Shown piece by piece: positions 26,974 through 34,474 of a stretch of 45,963 bases of DNA. How positions within the stretch are numbered: position 1 is the first letter of the stretch; every line of letters starts with the position of its first letter. The position numbers were made by a program, and so were the translations under genes. Location of the stretch: the NCBI GenBank assembly GCA_902579545.1, contig CACHHO010000006.1:1-45963 (forward strand). Direction: 5' to 3'. This DNA is from Rhodospirillaceae bacterium (GTDB lineage Bacteria; Pseudomonadota; Alphaproteobacteria; TMED109). The notes below the pieces were generated by a model. That model saw only the letters and a program-made list of their open reading frames with translations. It had not been told where the DNA came from and did not search any database.

Positions 26974-28263
26974 ATGATTTTAATTAGAAACGCTTTATTG
27001 CTGTGTTTATTTGCTTTTAGCACCATAGCAATACAGTTCAAGGCAAACGCTGCTGCCAGTTTATACGGAGTAAGTTGTACAAATACTTCTTATGGAACGC
27101 AGTTAGGCGGAAGATATCTTGAACTAAACCCTTTAACAACAAATACCAATGACCAGTTTGCTACATATGGTATGTATACTAGTACAGACTGTGTTTACGG
27201 TGGTGCGGGATTAACCAATAGTTCTGCATTAGTTGGTGGAGAAATAGCTAGAGCAGCTGCTAATGCAGTTGTAGGAGCTGTTACAAGTAGACTTTCTTCA
27301 GCTATGAACATGGATGCAGATACTGCAGCGCACATGTCTTATAGTTCTAGTGGAGATGGAATAGGTATGGCTGCTAACCATATAATTGGTGGCATGAGTA
27401 TTTGGACTTCATTTACAAGTTCTAGTTTTGAAAATGATCAGACTTTTACTCAATTTTCCACAGACTCTAATGCTTATGACGCTAACGCAAGTGCATTTAC
27501 TGTTGGTGTTGATAAAAAAATTGGAAACGTGTTAGTTGGTCTATCTGTTACAACTTTTGACAGTGACATTGATACAAAAGCTAACGGTGGAAAAATAGAA
27601 ACTACTGGTGAGACTTATGGTATATATGCAGGTCTAAATACAGGTATACTTACCATTTCTGCTGGAGGTGGTTTAGGTGAATATGACGTAGATACTGAAA
27701 GAAGAGACATGGGAACCGGAGCAGTAGATATTACTGCCAAAGACGTTACTGCGGATGTTCAGTATTACTTCGTTTCCTTATCAGGTACTATTAATAGAGG
27801 AAAGCTAAGTATTTCACCTAGAGTAGGTTATAGAAACTTTGATTTCGATATGCCAGCTTTCACAGATGTAGCACCAGATAACAACTCACCGGCAGCAACT
27901 AATACTTTGGGAGCATATGATGCGACCAGAGCTGATATATCAATCGGTGGTAAAACATATAGTTCAGATATGACTGAAGCTGGAGTAAGTATAGCTTTAG
28001 CGACTGGTACAAAATTAGTGCCTTACATAGACTTAGCTTATGTAAATGAAGATACTACAAAAGCTGCATATAATACTGAGTTAAGCACAGATGGAGTAGC
28101 AGAACTTAACGCAAGTGCTCCTGATGGTTATATGACTTATGGAGGAGGTTTATTATTAAATCTTTCTTCAAAAGCTAGCGGGTATCTGTCTATACAGGAG
28201 ACAGCAGTTCGTGACGATTTTAGCGAAACGGTTATCTCAGGAAGTCTTAGATTAAAGTTCTAA
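26974..28263 (+). CDS. Small autotransporter-type outer membrane beta-barrel protein
   Basis: A 429-residue exported protein. Residues 1-27 form a Sec signal peptide (hydrophobic core ALLLCLFAFSTIAI, cleavage near KANA-A). The mature N-terminal region (about 28-130) is Ser/Thr/Ala/Gly-rich with two cysteines (C35, C73) that could pair. A helix-prone stretch (AANAVVGAVTSRLSSAM) precedes an approximately 265-residue barrel domain that has alternating polar/hydrophobic strands, for example AFTVGVDKKIGNVLVGLSV and TYGIYAGLNTGILTISAG, and ends in SGSLRLKF with a terminal Phe, as outer-membrane barrels do. The pattern fits the autotransporter beta-domain. Base composition is visibly less AT-rich than its neighbours, which, with a strong RBS and terminator, suggests high expression. 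The passenger is short; its function is unknown. Confidence 0.8.
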   Translation: MILIRNALLLCLFAFSTIAIQFKANAAASLYGVSCTNTSYGTQLGGRYLELNPLTTNTNDQFATYGMYTSTDCVYGGAGLTNSSALVGGEIARAAANAVVGAVTSRLSSAMNMDADTAAHMSYSSSGDGIGMAANHIIGGMSIWTSFTSSSFENDQTFTQFSTDSNAYDANASAFTVGVDKKIGNVLVGLSVTTFDSDIDTKANGGKIETTGETYGIYAGLNTGILTISAGGGLGEYDVDTERRDMGTGAVDITAKDVTADVQYYFVSLSGTINRGKLSISPRVGYRNFDFDMPAFTDVAPDNNSPAATNTLGAYDATRADISIGGKTYSSDMTEAGVSIALATGTKLVPYIDLAYVNEDTTKAAYNTELSTDGVAELNASAPDGYMTYGGGLLLNLSSKASGYLSIQETAVRDDFSETVISGSLRLKF

Positions 28264-28283
28264 AACTTTCCCTATAGAGTATT

Positions 28284-28319
28284 AAACCCTTCCTAATTAT
28301 TTAGGAAGGGTTTTTTTTT
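28284..28319 (+). terminator. Strong Rho-independent terminator, possibly bidirectional
   Basis: A perfect 13-bp stem (AAACCCTTCCTAA, 28284-28296, and its complement at 28301-28313) with a TTAT loop runs directly into a T tract that ends at 28319. It lies 21 bp after the autotransporter stop. The convergent MFS transporter gene ends at 28318, so the same hairpin would also be transcribed at the end of that operon, although the U-tract on that side is weaker. Confidence 0.92.
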
Positions 28320-29853
28320 AGTCTAAAGATTTTACCTTTGATTTTTGTACAATTAATATAGTAGCCAAAGGAACAAACATAGTTATAATTAAAATACTTA
28401 TAAGTAAGTTATCCAAATCAGAATAATTTGCTTTTTCAATTACTTTTCCAATCTCCTTATCTACTACCTCTCTTTTAATTATAAAAACTTTATTTAAATA
28501 ACTTGTTAAGAGTTCTTTTGCTGAAAGCGCTAAATTAGTGAAAGAAGCAAATACAGCAAAAAAAGTAGCCTTATATTTTGAGGGAGCATTTTTAGCTATC
28601 CAAGCCAATAGGGGTATCATTGCAACTTGAGATAGAGGTGATTCAGCAGCAGTATTTAATATAGCTATAAACCTCGCATCAACTATGCCTCCTGTAATAG
28701 ATGAAGTATAATTATGAAAATTATAGTACATTAAAATACTTGGAAGATACAATATGGCAGAAAGTACGGTAAGTATTGCAAATAATTTAGCAATAGAGGA
28801 GTTTACCATAAAATTTTTGAAAATAAGCATTCCTAGCAAAGTTATTGCTGCAGATATTGTAGATAAAAGCGCAAAAAAACTTTGATCAAACCCTAGAATA
28901 TCAATTTCAAACCAATTTAAACCTGCTCCAGGAGAAGGCATAGATCTAAACGTAAAAATAATAATAGCCGTTCCAATAATGGTTCTTTGTTGTAACTTAC
29001 TCATAGTTTTAATAAGTAGTCTAATAATAATGGCAATCAAAATTAGTGAGGATAATAATATAATTTCTTTTGAAAGTCTAAAGTTTAGAGAGCCTAAAAT
29101 TAAAGTAAAAATTACAAAAAAACAACTTCCAATAAATATTTGGTAGTCTAGTTTTTCTAGTTTAAAGGAAGGTGTCTTTAAATCTCTATTCTTCTTTAAT
29201 TTTGATAATATAACTCCAGAAATAGATAATATAGGTATGATCATCCCAATTAAATAAACTCTAGAATATAATAAATTAAGATTATCTGATAAGTTGATGT
29301 CTTTAAATAAATATAGGTTTATTAGCCCAACTATAAGTGAGCCAAATATAATCGCAAATCTTCCATAAAGTTGAACAATTGTATGTTCAGATTTATTTAA
29401 GTTATTTGAAGTTATTTTTTTAAATGATTCTTTTTTAAAATCAGGATCTACTGCTTCTACTGTCATAGCATCAGCAACTACATCCTGTAAAACATAACCA
29501 ACCGGTGAAATAATAGCGCTAATTATAAACCAAGTTTCTGCTTTATAAATACCAATCATAAATTCAGTATTTATAAGTAGGAAATACATTATTAGAAGGC
29601 TAAGCGTAATTAAAAATGCTCCAAAGTACACGAAGAAATGTTTTTGATTCCAGTACTTATCTATTAAGAAGCCAACAGGCATCTTAAGCGCCCAAGGAAT
29701 ACCTGCCCAAAATGCAATAGAAGCAATCAAAGATGCAGATAAATTTAAATAGTCCTTAAGAAAAAATATTCCTACTACACTTGTGATACCAGATATACCA
29801 GCTGATGCATAAATTAAAAGAGGAGGAATATAAGACCATTTAAGTTTAAACAT
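28318..29853 (-). CDS. MFS transporter of the folate-biopterin (BT1/FBT)-like family
   Basis: A 511-residue inner-membrane protein with about 12 hydrophobic segments. The N-terminal half resembles the BT1/FBT branch of the major facilitator superfamily: FFLKDYLNLSASLIASIAFW, GIPWALKMPVGFLIDKYW, and especially PVGYVLQDVVADAMTVEAV, matching the family's QD-V-x-DAM-VE signature. Known members import folates, biopterin or S-adenosylmethionine. It follows manC by 2 nt on the same strand and ends in the hairpin shared with the autotransporter gene. AmpG-like or other MFS function remains possible; a substrate cannot be assigned. Confidence 0.65.
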   Translation of the reverse strand: MFKLKWSYIPPLLIYASAGISGITSVVGIFFLKDYLNLSASLIASIAFWAGIPWALKMPVGFLIDKYWNQKHFFVYFGAFLITLSLLIMYFLLINTEFMIGIYKAETWFIISAIISPVGYVLQDVVADAMTVEAVDPDFKKESFKKITSNNLNKSEHTIVQLYGRFAIIFGSLIVGLINLYLFKDINLSDNLNLLYSRVYLIGMIIPILSISGVILSKLKKNRDLKTPSFKLEKLDYQIFIGSCFFVIFTLILGSLNFRLSKEIILLSSLILIAIIIRLLIKTMSKLQQRTIIGTAIIIFTFRSMPSPGAGLNWFEIDILGFDQSFFALLSTISAAITLLGMLIFKNFMVNSSIAKLFAILTVLSAILYLPSILMYYNFHNYTSSITGGIVDARFIAILNTAAESPLSQVAMIPLLAWIAKNAPSKYKATFFAVFASFTNLALSAKELLTSYLNKVFIIKREVVDKEIGKVIEKANYSDLDNLLISILIITMFVPLATILIVQKSKVKSLD

Positions 29854-29855
29854 TA

Positions 29856-31235
29856 TTATCTATTATAAATATCTGCAAACCTTTGTATATCATCCTCTTC
29901 TAAATATTTTCCTGTTTGTACTTCTATCATAATTAGATCACTTTTAGATTTATTTTCTATTCTATGAATTTCATTCTTCTTAATAAAGGTTGATTGATTA
30001 GTTTTTAAGAAAAATGATTTTTTTCCTTTAGTTATATATGCAGTTCCCTTTACAATTACCCAGTGTTCAGATCTCTTTAGATGCTTTTGTAAAGATATTT
30101 TTTGGCCTGGTAAAATTAATAGTTTTTTTACTTTATAATTATCACCATTGCCTAGATTAGTAAAACTTCCCCAAGGTCTTTGAGTCGTATTATCATTAAA
30201 AGTCTCTTCTCTTCCATTATTTTCTAATTTTTTTACTATTTTTCTAATGGTTTTAGCATCTCCAATTTTAGTAACCAGTGTAGCATTATTTGTGTTGACT
30301 ATTATAAGATCTTTAACATTAGAAGTTACTAAAAGTTTGTCACTTGAAAACGTAAAACAATTCTTGGATTCTATATTTAAAACATCGCCTACAGATTTAG
30401 ATTTATTATGCAAGGATTCAAAAGTCCCTAAATCACTCCACTGCGTTTTTAGTGGTAACACAATCTTATCAAAACTTTTTTCTAATATAGCATAATCTAT
30501 AGAAATAGGTTTTATTTTTTTCCATATTGTTTTATCTAATAATGTAAACTCATTTTCTGTATATGAATTAATACAGCATTTATTAACTTGCATTAATAAG
30601 TTTTTTGTATATTGGTTTAAAAGATTTTTGAGTACACTGTTTTTAACTATAACTATGCCCGAGTTCCAAAATGCCTTTTCTTGAAATAACTTCTGAGCTT
30701 TTATTCTAGAAGGTTTCTCAATAAATTTTTTCACAAAAAAGTATTTTTGATTATTCTTTACTTTTTTATAAGAAATATAACCATAATTTTGGTTGGGGTC
30801 CTTGCATATTGCCCCTAACACTACTAATTTATTATTATCTGCTATTTCACAAGCTTGTTTGATAGTTTTTAAAAAAGTAGAGTCATTTTTTATATAGTGA
30901 TCTGAAGGGAAAAAACACATTATTTCATTATCTGAACAGAAATATGATGCTGCAGCACAAGCAGGAGCCGTATTTTTTGGTGATTCTTCTAAAATTATTT
31001 TATCTACTTTAAGTTTTGTGTCTCTAATATTTTTCAATATATCAAACCTTTGGTCCTTATTAGAAACTATTATGGGTTGCGAAAATAATAAACTATTTAC
31101 TCTATTTAGAGTTTGCGCAAAAAGATTGGTATTGGACTGAAATAAATCTACAAACTGCTTTGGTTTGTTTTTTCTTGATAATGGCCATAGTCTTACTCCA
31201 GAACCACCAGAGAGAATTATTGGTTTAATTTTCAT
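29856..31235 (-). CDS. manC: Mannose-1-phosphate guanylyltransferase / mannose-6-phosphate isomerase
   Basis: A 459-residue bifunctional-type enzyme that supplies GDP-mannose. The N-terminal nucleotidyltransferase begins with PIILSGGSGVRLWPLSR and continues with CFFPSDHYI and FIEKPSRIKA. The C-terminal cupin (about residue 350 onward) has RPWGSF, LPGQKISLQKHLKRSEHW and VKGTA, the phosphomannose isomerase-type half; both halves look intact. GDP-mannose feeds Gmd and Fcl encoded upstream and any mannosyltransferase in the cluster. Its first 11 nt overlap the end of the cytochrome c gene, so expression is tied to that promoter. Confidence 0.93.
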   Translation of the reverse strand: MKIKPIILSGGSGVRLWPLSRKNKPKQFVDLFQSNTNLFAQTLNRVNSLLFSQPIIVSNKDQRFDILKNIRDTKLKVDKIILEESPKNTAPACAAASYFCSDNEIMCFFPSDHYIKNDSTFLKTIKQACEIADNNKLVVLGAICKDPNQNYGYISYKKVKNNQKYFFVKKFIEKPSRIKAQKLFQEKAFWNSGIVIVKNSVLKNLLNQYTKNLLMQVNKCCINSYTENEFTLLDKTIWKKIKPISIDYAILEKSFDKIVLPLKTQWSDLGTFESLHNKSKSVGDVLNIESKNCFTFSSDKLLVTSNVKDLIIVNTNNATLVTKIGDAKTIRKIVKKLENNGREETFNDNTTQRPWGSFTNLGNGDNYKVKKLLILPGQKISLQKHLKRSEHWVIVKGTAYITKGKKSFFLKTNQSTFIKKNEIHRIENKSKSDLIMIEVQTGKYLEEDDIQRFADIYNR

Positions 31236-31776
31236 TTTTATTGGAAATATTCTCTAGGTATTTAATAGTATTCAACAAGTTTTCCTTTTTACTTATGCCT
31301 CTATAAGACATTTTAGTCCCAATGGCCCAAACTTTTGGTTTTTCTAAAAATAAATATAGGTTTAATAAATTCCATTTATCGTCCATTTTTGATAATGCTT
31401 TAGAGTATTTATAGTCACTTAAAGATCCTATTTTCCTGTTTAATATTGTTGCCAAGGAAGGTCCTATTTTATTTTTAATAGGCATATTAAAATCATGACA
31501 TGACGAACAATTTTTTTTTACGAATTTTTCACCTTCATCAAGACGCGCATTTTGTAACATATCTTTTATTTTATCTTCATCAGGCAGATTTATTATTTCT
31601 TGTTTTTCTACAATACTTTCATTTGCTTCGTTAGTATTTTCAACTATAGCGTAAGAAAGTTTGACTTTACTAACGTCGCTTTTGTGATACAGCAATTCAC
31701 CCACAAATAATGAAAGAAGATATAGAAGAATTGCTGATAGTATAGCACAAGTTAATTTATTAATTTCAAAAGACAT
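31225..31776 (-). CDS. cycM: Membrane-anchored cytochrome c (CycM/c552-like)
   Basis: A 183-residue class I cytochrome c. Residues 8-30 are one uncleaved transmembrane helix. An acidic linker follows, then the haem-binding CSSCH (C90, C93, H94) and, near the C-terminus, GTKMSYRGI with M156 as probable axial ligand. Its order and context (divergent from kdsB-pheA) match the alphaproteobacterial CycM protein, which carries electrons from the bc1 complex to the terminal oxidase in the periplasm. It is the first gene of a minus-strand run that continues into manC with an 11-nt overlap. Confidence 0.88.
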   Translation of the reverse strand: MSFEINKLTCAILSAILLYLLSLFVGELLYHKSDVSKVKLSYAIVENTNEANESIVEKQEIINLPDEDKIKDMLQNARLDEGEKFVKKNCSSCHDFNMPIKNKIGPSLATILNRKIGSLSDYKYSKALSKMDDKWNLLNLYLFLEKPKVWAIGTKMSYRGISKKENLLNTIKYLENISNKNEN

Positions 31777-31847
31777 TTTTTACCCTATTGTATATATTAA
31801 TTATACTATTATAGCGAATTTTAATATAGGTAAAGTTTAAAAATAAA
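31777..31847. promoter_or_regulatory. Divergent promoter region between cycM and kdsB
   Basis: On the plus strand TTTACC (31779-31784) lies 17 nt before TATACT (31802-31807), a good sigma-70-like pair for kdsB. On the minus strand TATAAT (31813-31808) is preceded, at 15 nt, by another TTTACC (31834-31829), suiting cycM. The two promoters are interleaved in 71 bp and may compete. Confidence 0.55.
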
Positions 31848-32582
31848 ATGACTGATACTTTAATTGTTATTCCAGTAAGAATGGATTCTAAAAGATTTCC
31901 AGGTAAACCATTAATAAACATATTTGGGAAAGCTATGGTCTATCACGTCTGGCATATGGCAAAAAAATCTAGAGTTGGAGATGTGTTAGTAGCTTGTTGT
32001 GATAAAGAAGTTAAAGATTACTTACTAGAAAAGAAGATCCCTCATATAATGACTAAAAAAAATCATAGAAGTGGAACTGATAGAGTTTATGAGGCTATGA
32101 AAAAATATTCTAAAATAAAAAAATATAATTACATTATAAATGTACAAGGAGATCTACCAAATATATCTCCTAAGCACATTAGTAAATTGGCAAAAATAAT
32201 ACAAGTAAAAAACTCCATGATGGCTACATTAGTAACAAAAATTAAAAATAAAAATAAAATTTCTGATAGAAATATTGTAAAAGTAGCTTTAACTAAGAAT
32301 ATTAAAAAATTGAAAGCAATATATTTTTCTCGAAACCCTATACCTTTTAAAGCAAATGAATATTATGAACATGTGGGTATTTATGCATATAATAAAATTA
32401 TATTAAAAAAGTTTGTTTCTTTTAAAGAAGGATATTTAGAAAGGTTAGAATCTTTAGAACAACTTAGGGCTTTAGAAAATGGGATTGATATCAATTTAGC
32501 TGAAATTAATGATGCTCCAATAAGTATAGATACTCCTAAAGATTTAAAGACCTTCATAGAACAAAAGGATAAGATTAAATGA
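31848..32582 (+). CDS. kdsB: 3-deoxy-manno-octulosonate cytidylyltransferase
   Basis: A 244-residue cytosolic enzyme that activates Kdo with CTP to CMP-Kdo for lipid A core assembly. The N-terminus IVIPVRMDSKRFPGKPL is the CTP-binding loop; HIMTKKNHRSGTDRVYEA and INVQGDLPNI are substrate-binding motifs; EHVGIYAYNK and LERLESLEQLRALE close the family pattern. Length matches the family (about 245-250). The presence of kdsB implies that the cell makes Kdo-containing lipopolysaccharide. The stop overlaps the pheA start by ATGA. Confidence 0.96.
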   Translation: MTDTLIVIPVRMDSKRFPGKPLINIFGKAMVYHVWHMAKKSRVGDVLVACCDKEVKDYLLEKKIPHIMTKKNHRSGTDRVYEAMKKYSKIKKYNYIINVQGDLPNISPKHISKLAKIIQVKNSMMATLVTKIKNKNKISDRNIVKVALTKNIKKLKAIYFSRNPIPFKANEYYEHVGIYAYNKIILKKFVSFKEGYLERLESLEQLRALENGIDINLAEINDAPISIDTPKDLKTFIEQKDKIK

Positions 32583-33421
32583 AAAAATATAAAATAGCAT
32601 ATCAGGGAAAACCTGGAGCATATTCTCATATGGCTTGTTTGCAGGCTTTTCCTCAATCTACACCTATATCTTGCGAGACTTTTGAAGAAGTATTTTCTAA
32701 GACATCATGTCAAGAAACTGATATCTCTTTAATTCCAGTAGAAAACTCTCAAGCTGGAAGGGTCGCAGATATTCACAATTTGTTGCCCAAGTCAAAACTT
32801 GTGATTACAGGAGAATACTTCCATAAAATAAATCATAATTTGCTAGCATTACCAGGAAGTAATTTAAGTAAAATTAGAACTGCTGAAAGCCATTTGCATG
32901 CTTTAGCTCAATGCAAAGACTTTTTATCTAAAAAAAAAATTCAAGCAGTTGTAGCTGCTGATACTGCTGGAGCAGCAGAGGATATTTCTAAAAATAAAGA
33001 TAAAACTAGATCAGCAATTGCTTCTGAACTTGCCGCTAAGATTTATAATCTAATTATTTTAGAGAGAAATATAGAAGATGCAAAACATAATACGACAAGG
33101 TTTTTAATAATGAAAGATAAATTGGAAGAAGAAAGAATAAAGAATAAAGATTATATAACTAGTTTTATATTTAAAGTTAGGAATATACCATCTGCTTTAT
33201 ATAAAGCATTAGGAGGTTTTTCTACTAATAAAGTAAATATGCTAAAAATTGAAAGTTATATGCTAAAAGGCTCATTCAATGCTACTCAATTTTTTGCTGA
33301 TATTGAGGGTCATCCTGAGGATGAAAACGTAAGGTTAGCTTTTGAAGAATTAGGATTCTTTTCTAAAGAGGTCAAGGTTTTAGGATATTACCCAGCTTCA
33401 AATTTTAGAAAAAAAAGTTAA
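32579..33421 (+). CDS. pheA: Prephenate dehydratase with ACT domain
   Basis: A 280-residue monofunctional enzyme that converts prephenate to phenylpyruvate for phenylalanine synthesis. It opens with AYQGKPGAYSHMAC; the dehydratase domain has VENSQAGRV and the catalytic/substrate NTTRFLIM motif (T-R-F). From about residue 193 an ACT regulatory domain begins (ITSFIFKVRNIPSALYKALG, then LKIESY), the usual site of phenylalanine feedback inhibition. No chorismate mutase domain is fused. The kdsB-pheA coupling by a four-base overlap is common in alphaproteobacteria. Confidence 0.95.
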   Translation: MKKYKIAYQGKPGAYSHMACLQAFPQSTPISCETFEEVFSKTSCQETDISLIPVENSQAGRVADIHNLLPKSKLVITGEYFHKINHNLLALPGSNLSKIRTAESHLHALAQCKDFLSKKKIQAVVAADTAGAAEDISKNKDKTRSAIASELAAKIYNLIILERNIEDAKHNTTRFLIMKDKLEEERIKNKDYITSFIFKVRNIPSALYKALGGFSTNKVNMLKIESYMLKGSFNATQFFADIEGHPEDENVRLAFEELGFFSKEVKVLGYYPASNFRKKS

Positions 33422-34321
33422 TTATTTTCTTAACCAATTTTCAATAAGACAAAAAGCAATAGCATATTTTTTTGGAAGTATTATCTCTTTATCCTTCGAT
33501 AGTTTAAGAAGTTGTTTTTTTGTTACCCAAATAGCATCTTCTATCTCTAGTCTGTTAATTTTTAAATCTAAGGAGTTTGAGGTTGCTTCAAATCCTATCA
33601 TTAAATTATTAGATATTGGCCAAAACTGAGAAAACTTGTAATTAATATTATGTATATTAAGGCCTACTTCTTCATAGGTTTCTCTTTCTACCGTTTCTTC
33701 AAGAGACTCATTAGGTTCGGAGAACCCTGCTAAACACGAGTAAAGTTTTTTTTTCCATATTGCATTTCTTGCAAGTAATATTTTATCTTCGTTTCTTATA
33801 AGCATAATTACAGTAGGGTCTATTCTCGGAAAAATTTTATTTCTGCAGGATATACTACTACACTTCAAGGAATGACCTAGATCTGATGATATATTTTTAC
33901 TTCCACATAAAGCACAAAAAACATTATTTTTATGCCATTTTGTTAAGCTATAAAGGGAGGATATGTAAGGAATAATAGTTTTTTTTGCAAGGTTAAAGCA
34001 TTCTCTTATATCAGTTAAAGTAAAACTTTTATTAAATAGAATTTTTTTTAACTTTCCTTCAGAAACAGAAAATCCGGCTATAATAGTATTTTTTTCTTTA
34101 CCTAAAATATATTGATTTTTCTGATTTATATTTAATTTTTTTATATCATCTTTATTACAAGTAAGAAAAAACAGTTCTTTACTAATAACAGCTAACTTAC
34201 CATTACTTATAAAAAAACACTTATATGAATAATTATTTCCTATAGCTTCTATATTTTTTTTGTTAGAGTCTGAGTTATAGTCAAATTTATTTTTATTAGA
34301 AAAAAGATGCAGATATTTCAT
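33422..34321 (-). CDS. nudC: NAD(+)/NADH diphosphatase (NudC-type Nudix hydrolase)
   Basis: A 299-residue Nudix hydrolase that cleaves NAD(H) to NMN(H) and AMP and, in some bacteria, removes NAD caps from RNA. A zinc ribbon with FCALCGS and CSSISCRN supplies four cysteines. The Nudix box GFSEPNESLEETVERETYEE plus VGL keeps the G-x5-E-x7-RE-x2-EE core. The NADH-specificity motif downstream, usually SQPWPFP, reads SQFWPISN, a partial departure. The gene abuts pheA convergently with no spacer and diverges from the SRP RNA. Confidence 0.9.
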   Translation of the reverse strand: MKYLHLFSNKNKFDYNSDSNKKNIEAIGNNYSYKCFFISNGKLAVISKELFFLTCNKDDIKKLNINQKNQYILGKEKNTIIAGFSVSEGKLKKILFNKSFTLTDIRECFNLAKKTIIPYISSLYSLTKWHKNNVFCALCGSKNISSDLGHSLKCSSISCRNKIFPRIDPTVIMLIRNEDKILLARNAIWKKKLYSCLAGFSEPNESLEETVERETYEEVGLNIHNINYKFSQFWPISNNLMIGFEATSNSLDLKINRLEIEDAIWVTKKQLLKLSKDKEIILPKKYAIAFCLIENWLRK

Positions 34322-34355
34322 TTTTTAATACAAACTATTATTAAATTAATTTACA

Positions 34356-34364
34356 TGATATTAT
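34356..34364 (+). promoter_or_regulatory. Extended -10 promoter element of the SRP RNA gene
   Basis: TGATATTAT is an extended -10 (TGn plus TATTAT). It places the transcription start about 7-8 nt downstream, at the first G of the folded SRP RNA near 34372. No good -35 is visible, as is common for extended -10 promoters. Confidence 0.6.
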
Positions 34365-34371
34365 TTATTTT

Positions 34372-34462
34372 GGAAGGTTTAGTTGGGTACATTATTATAT
34401 TTAATCGGTCAGGTCTGAAAAGAAGCAGCTGGGGTATTTTAGTGTAGGTTAACTAACCTTCC
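34372..34462 (+). ncRNA. ffs: Signal recognition particle RNA, small bacterial 4.5S type
   Basis: The conserved SRP domain is recognisable at about 34406-34431 as GGTCAGGTCTGAAAAGAAGC followed by AGCT. Against the E. coli form the apical CC-GGAA-GG has become CT-GAAA-AG, a compensated pair change that keeps the hairpin. The 5' GGAAGGTT pairs with the 3' AACCTTCC, and AGTT with AACT after one bulged base, so the ends close into one long hairpin of about 91 nt; UACA/UGUA pairs lie further in. A single-domain SRP RNA without Alu domain is normal for this group. Its 3' end is 12 nt before the dnaX ATG. The RNA binds Ffh and the receptor FtsY, which is encoded at 43653-44804. Confidence 0.92.
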
Positions 34463-34474
34463 TAAGGAATATTT

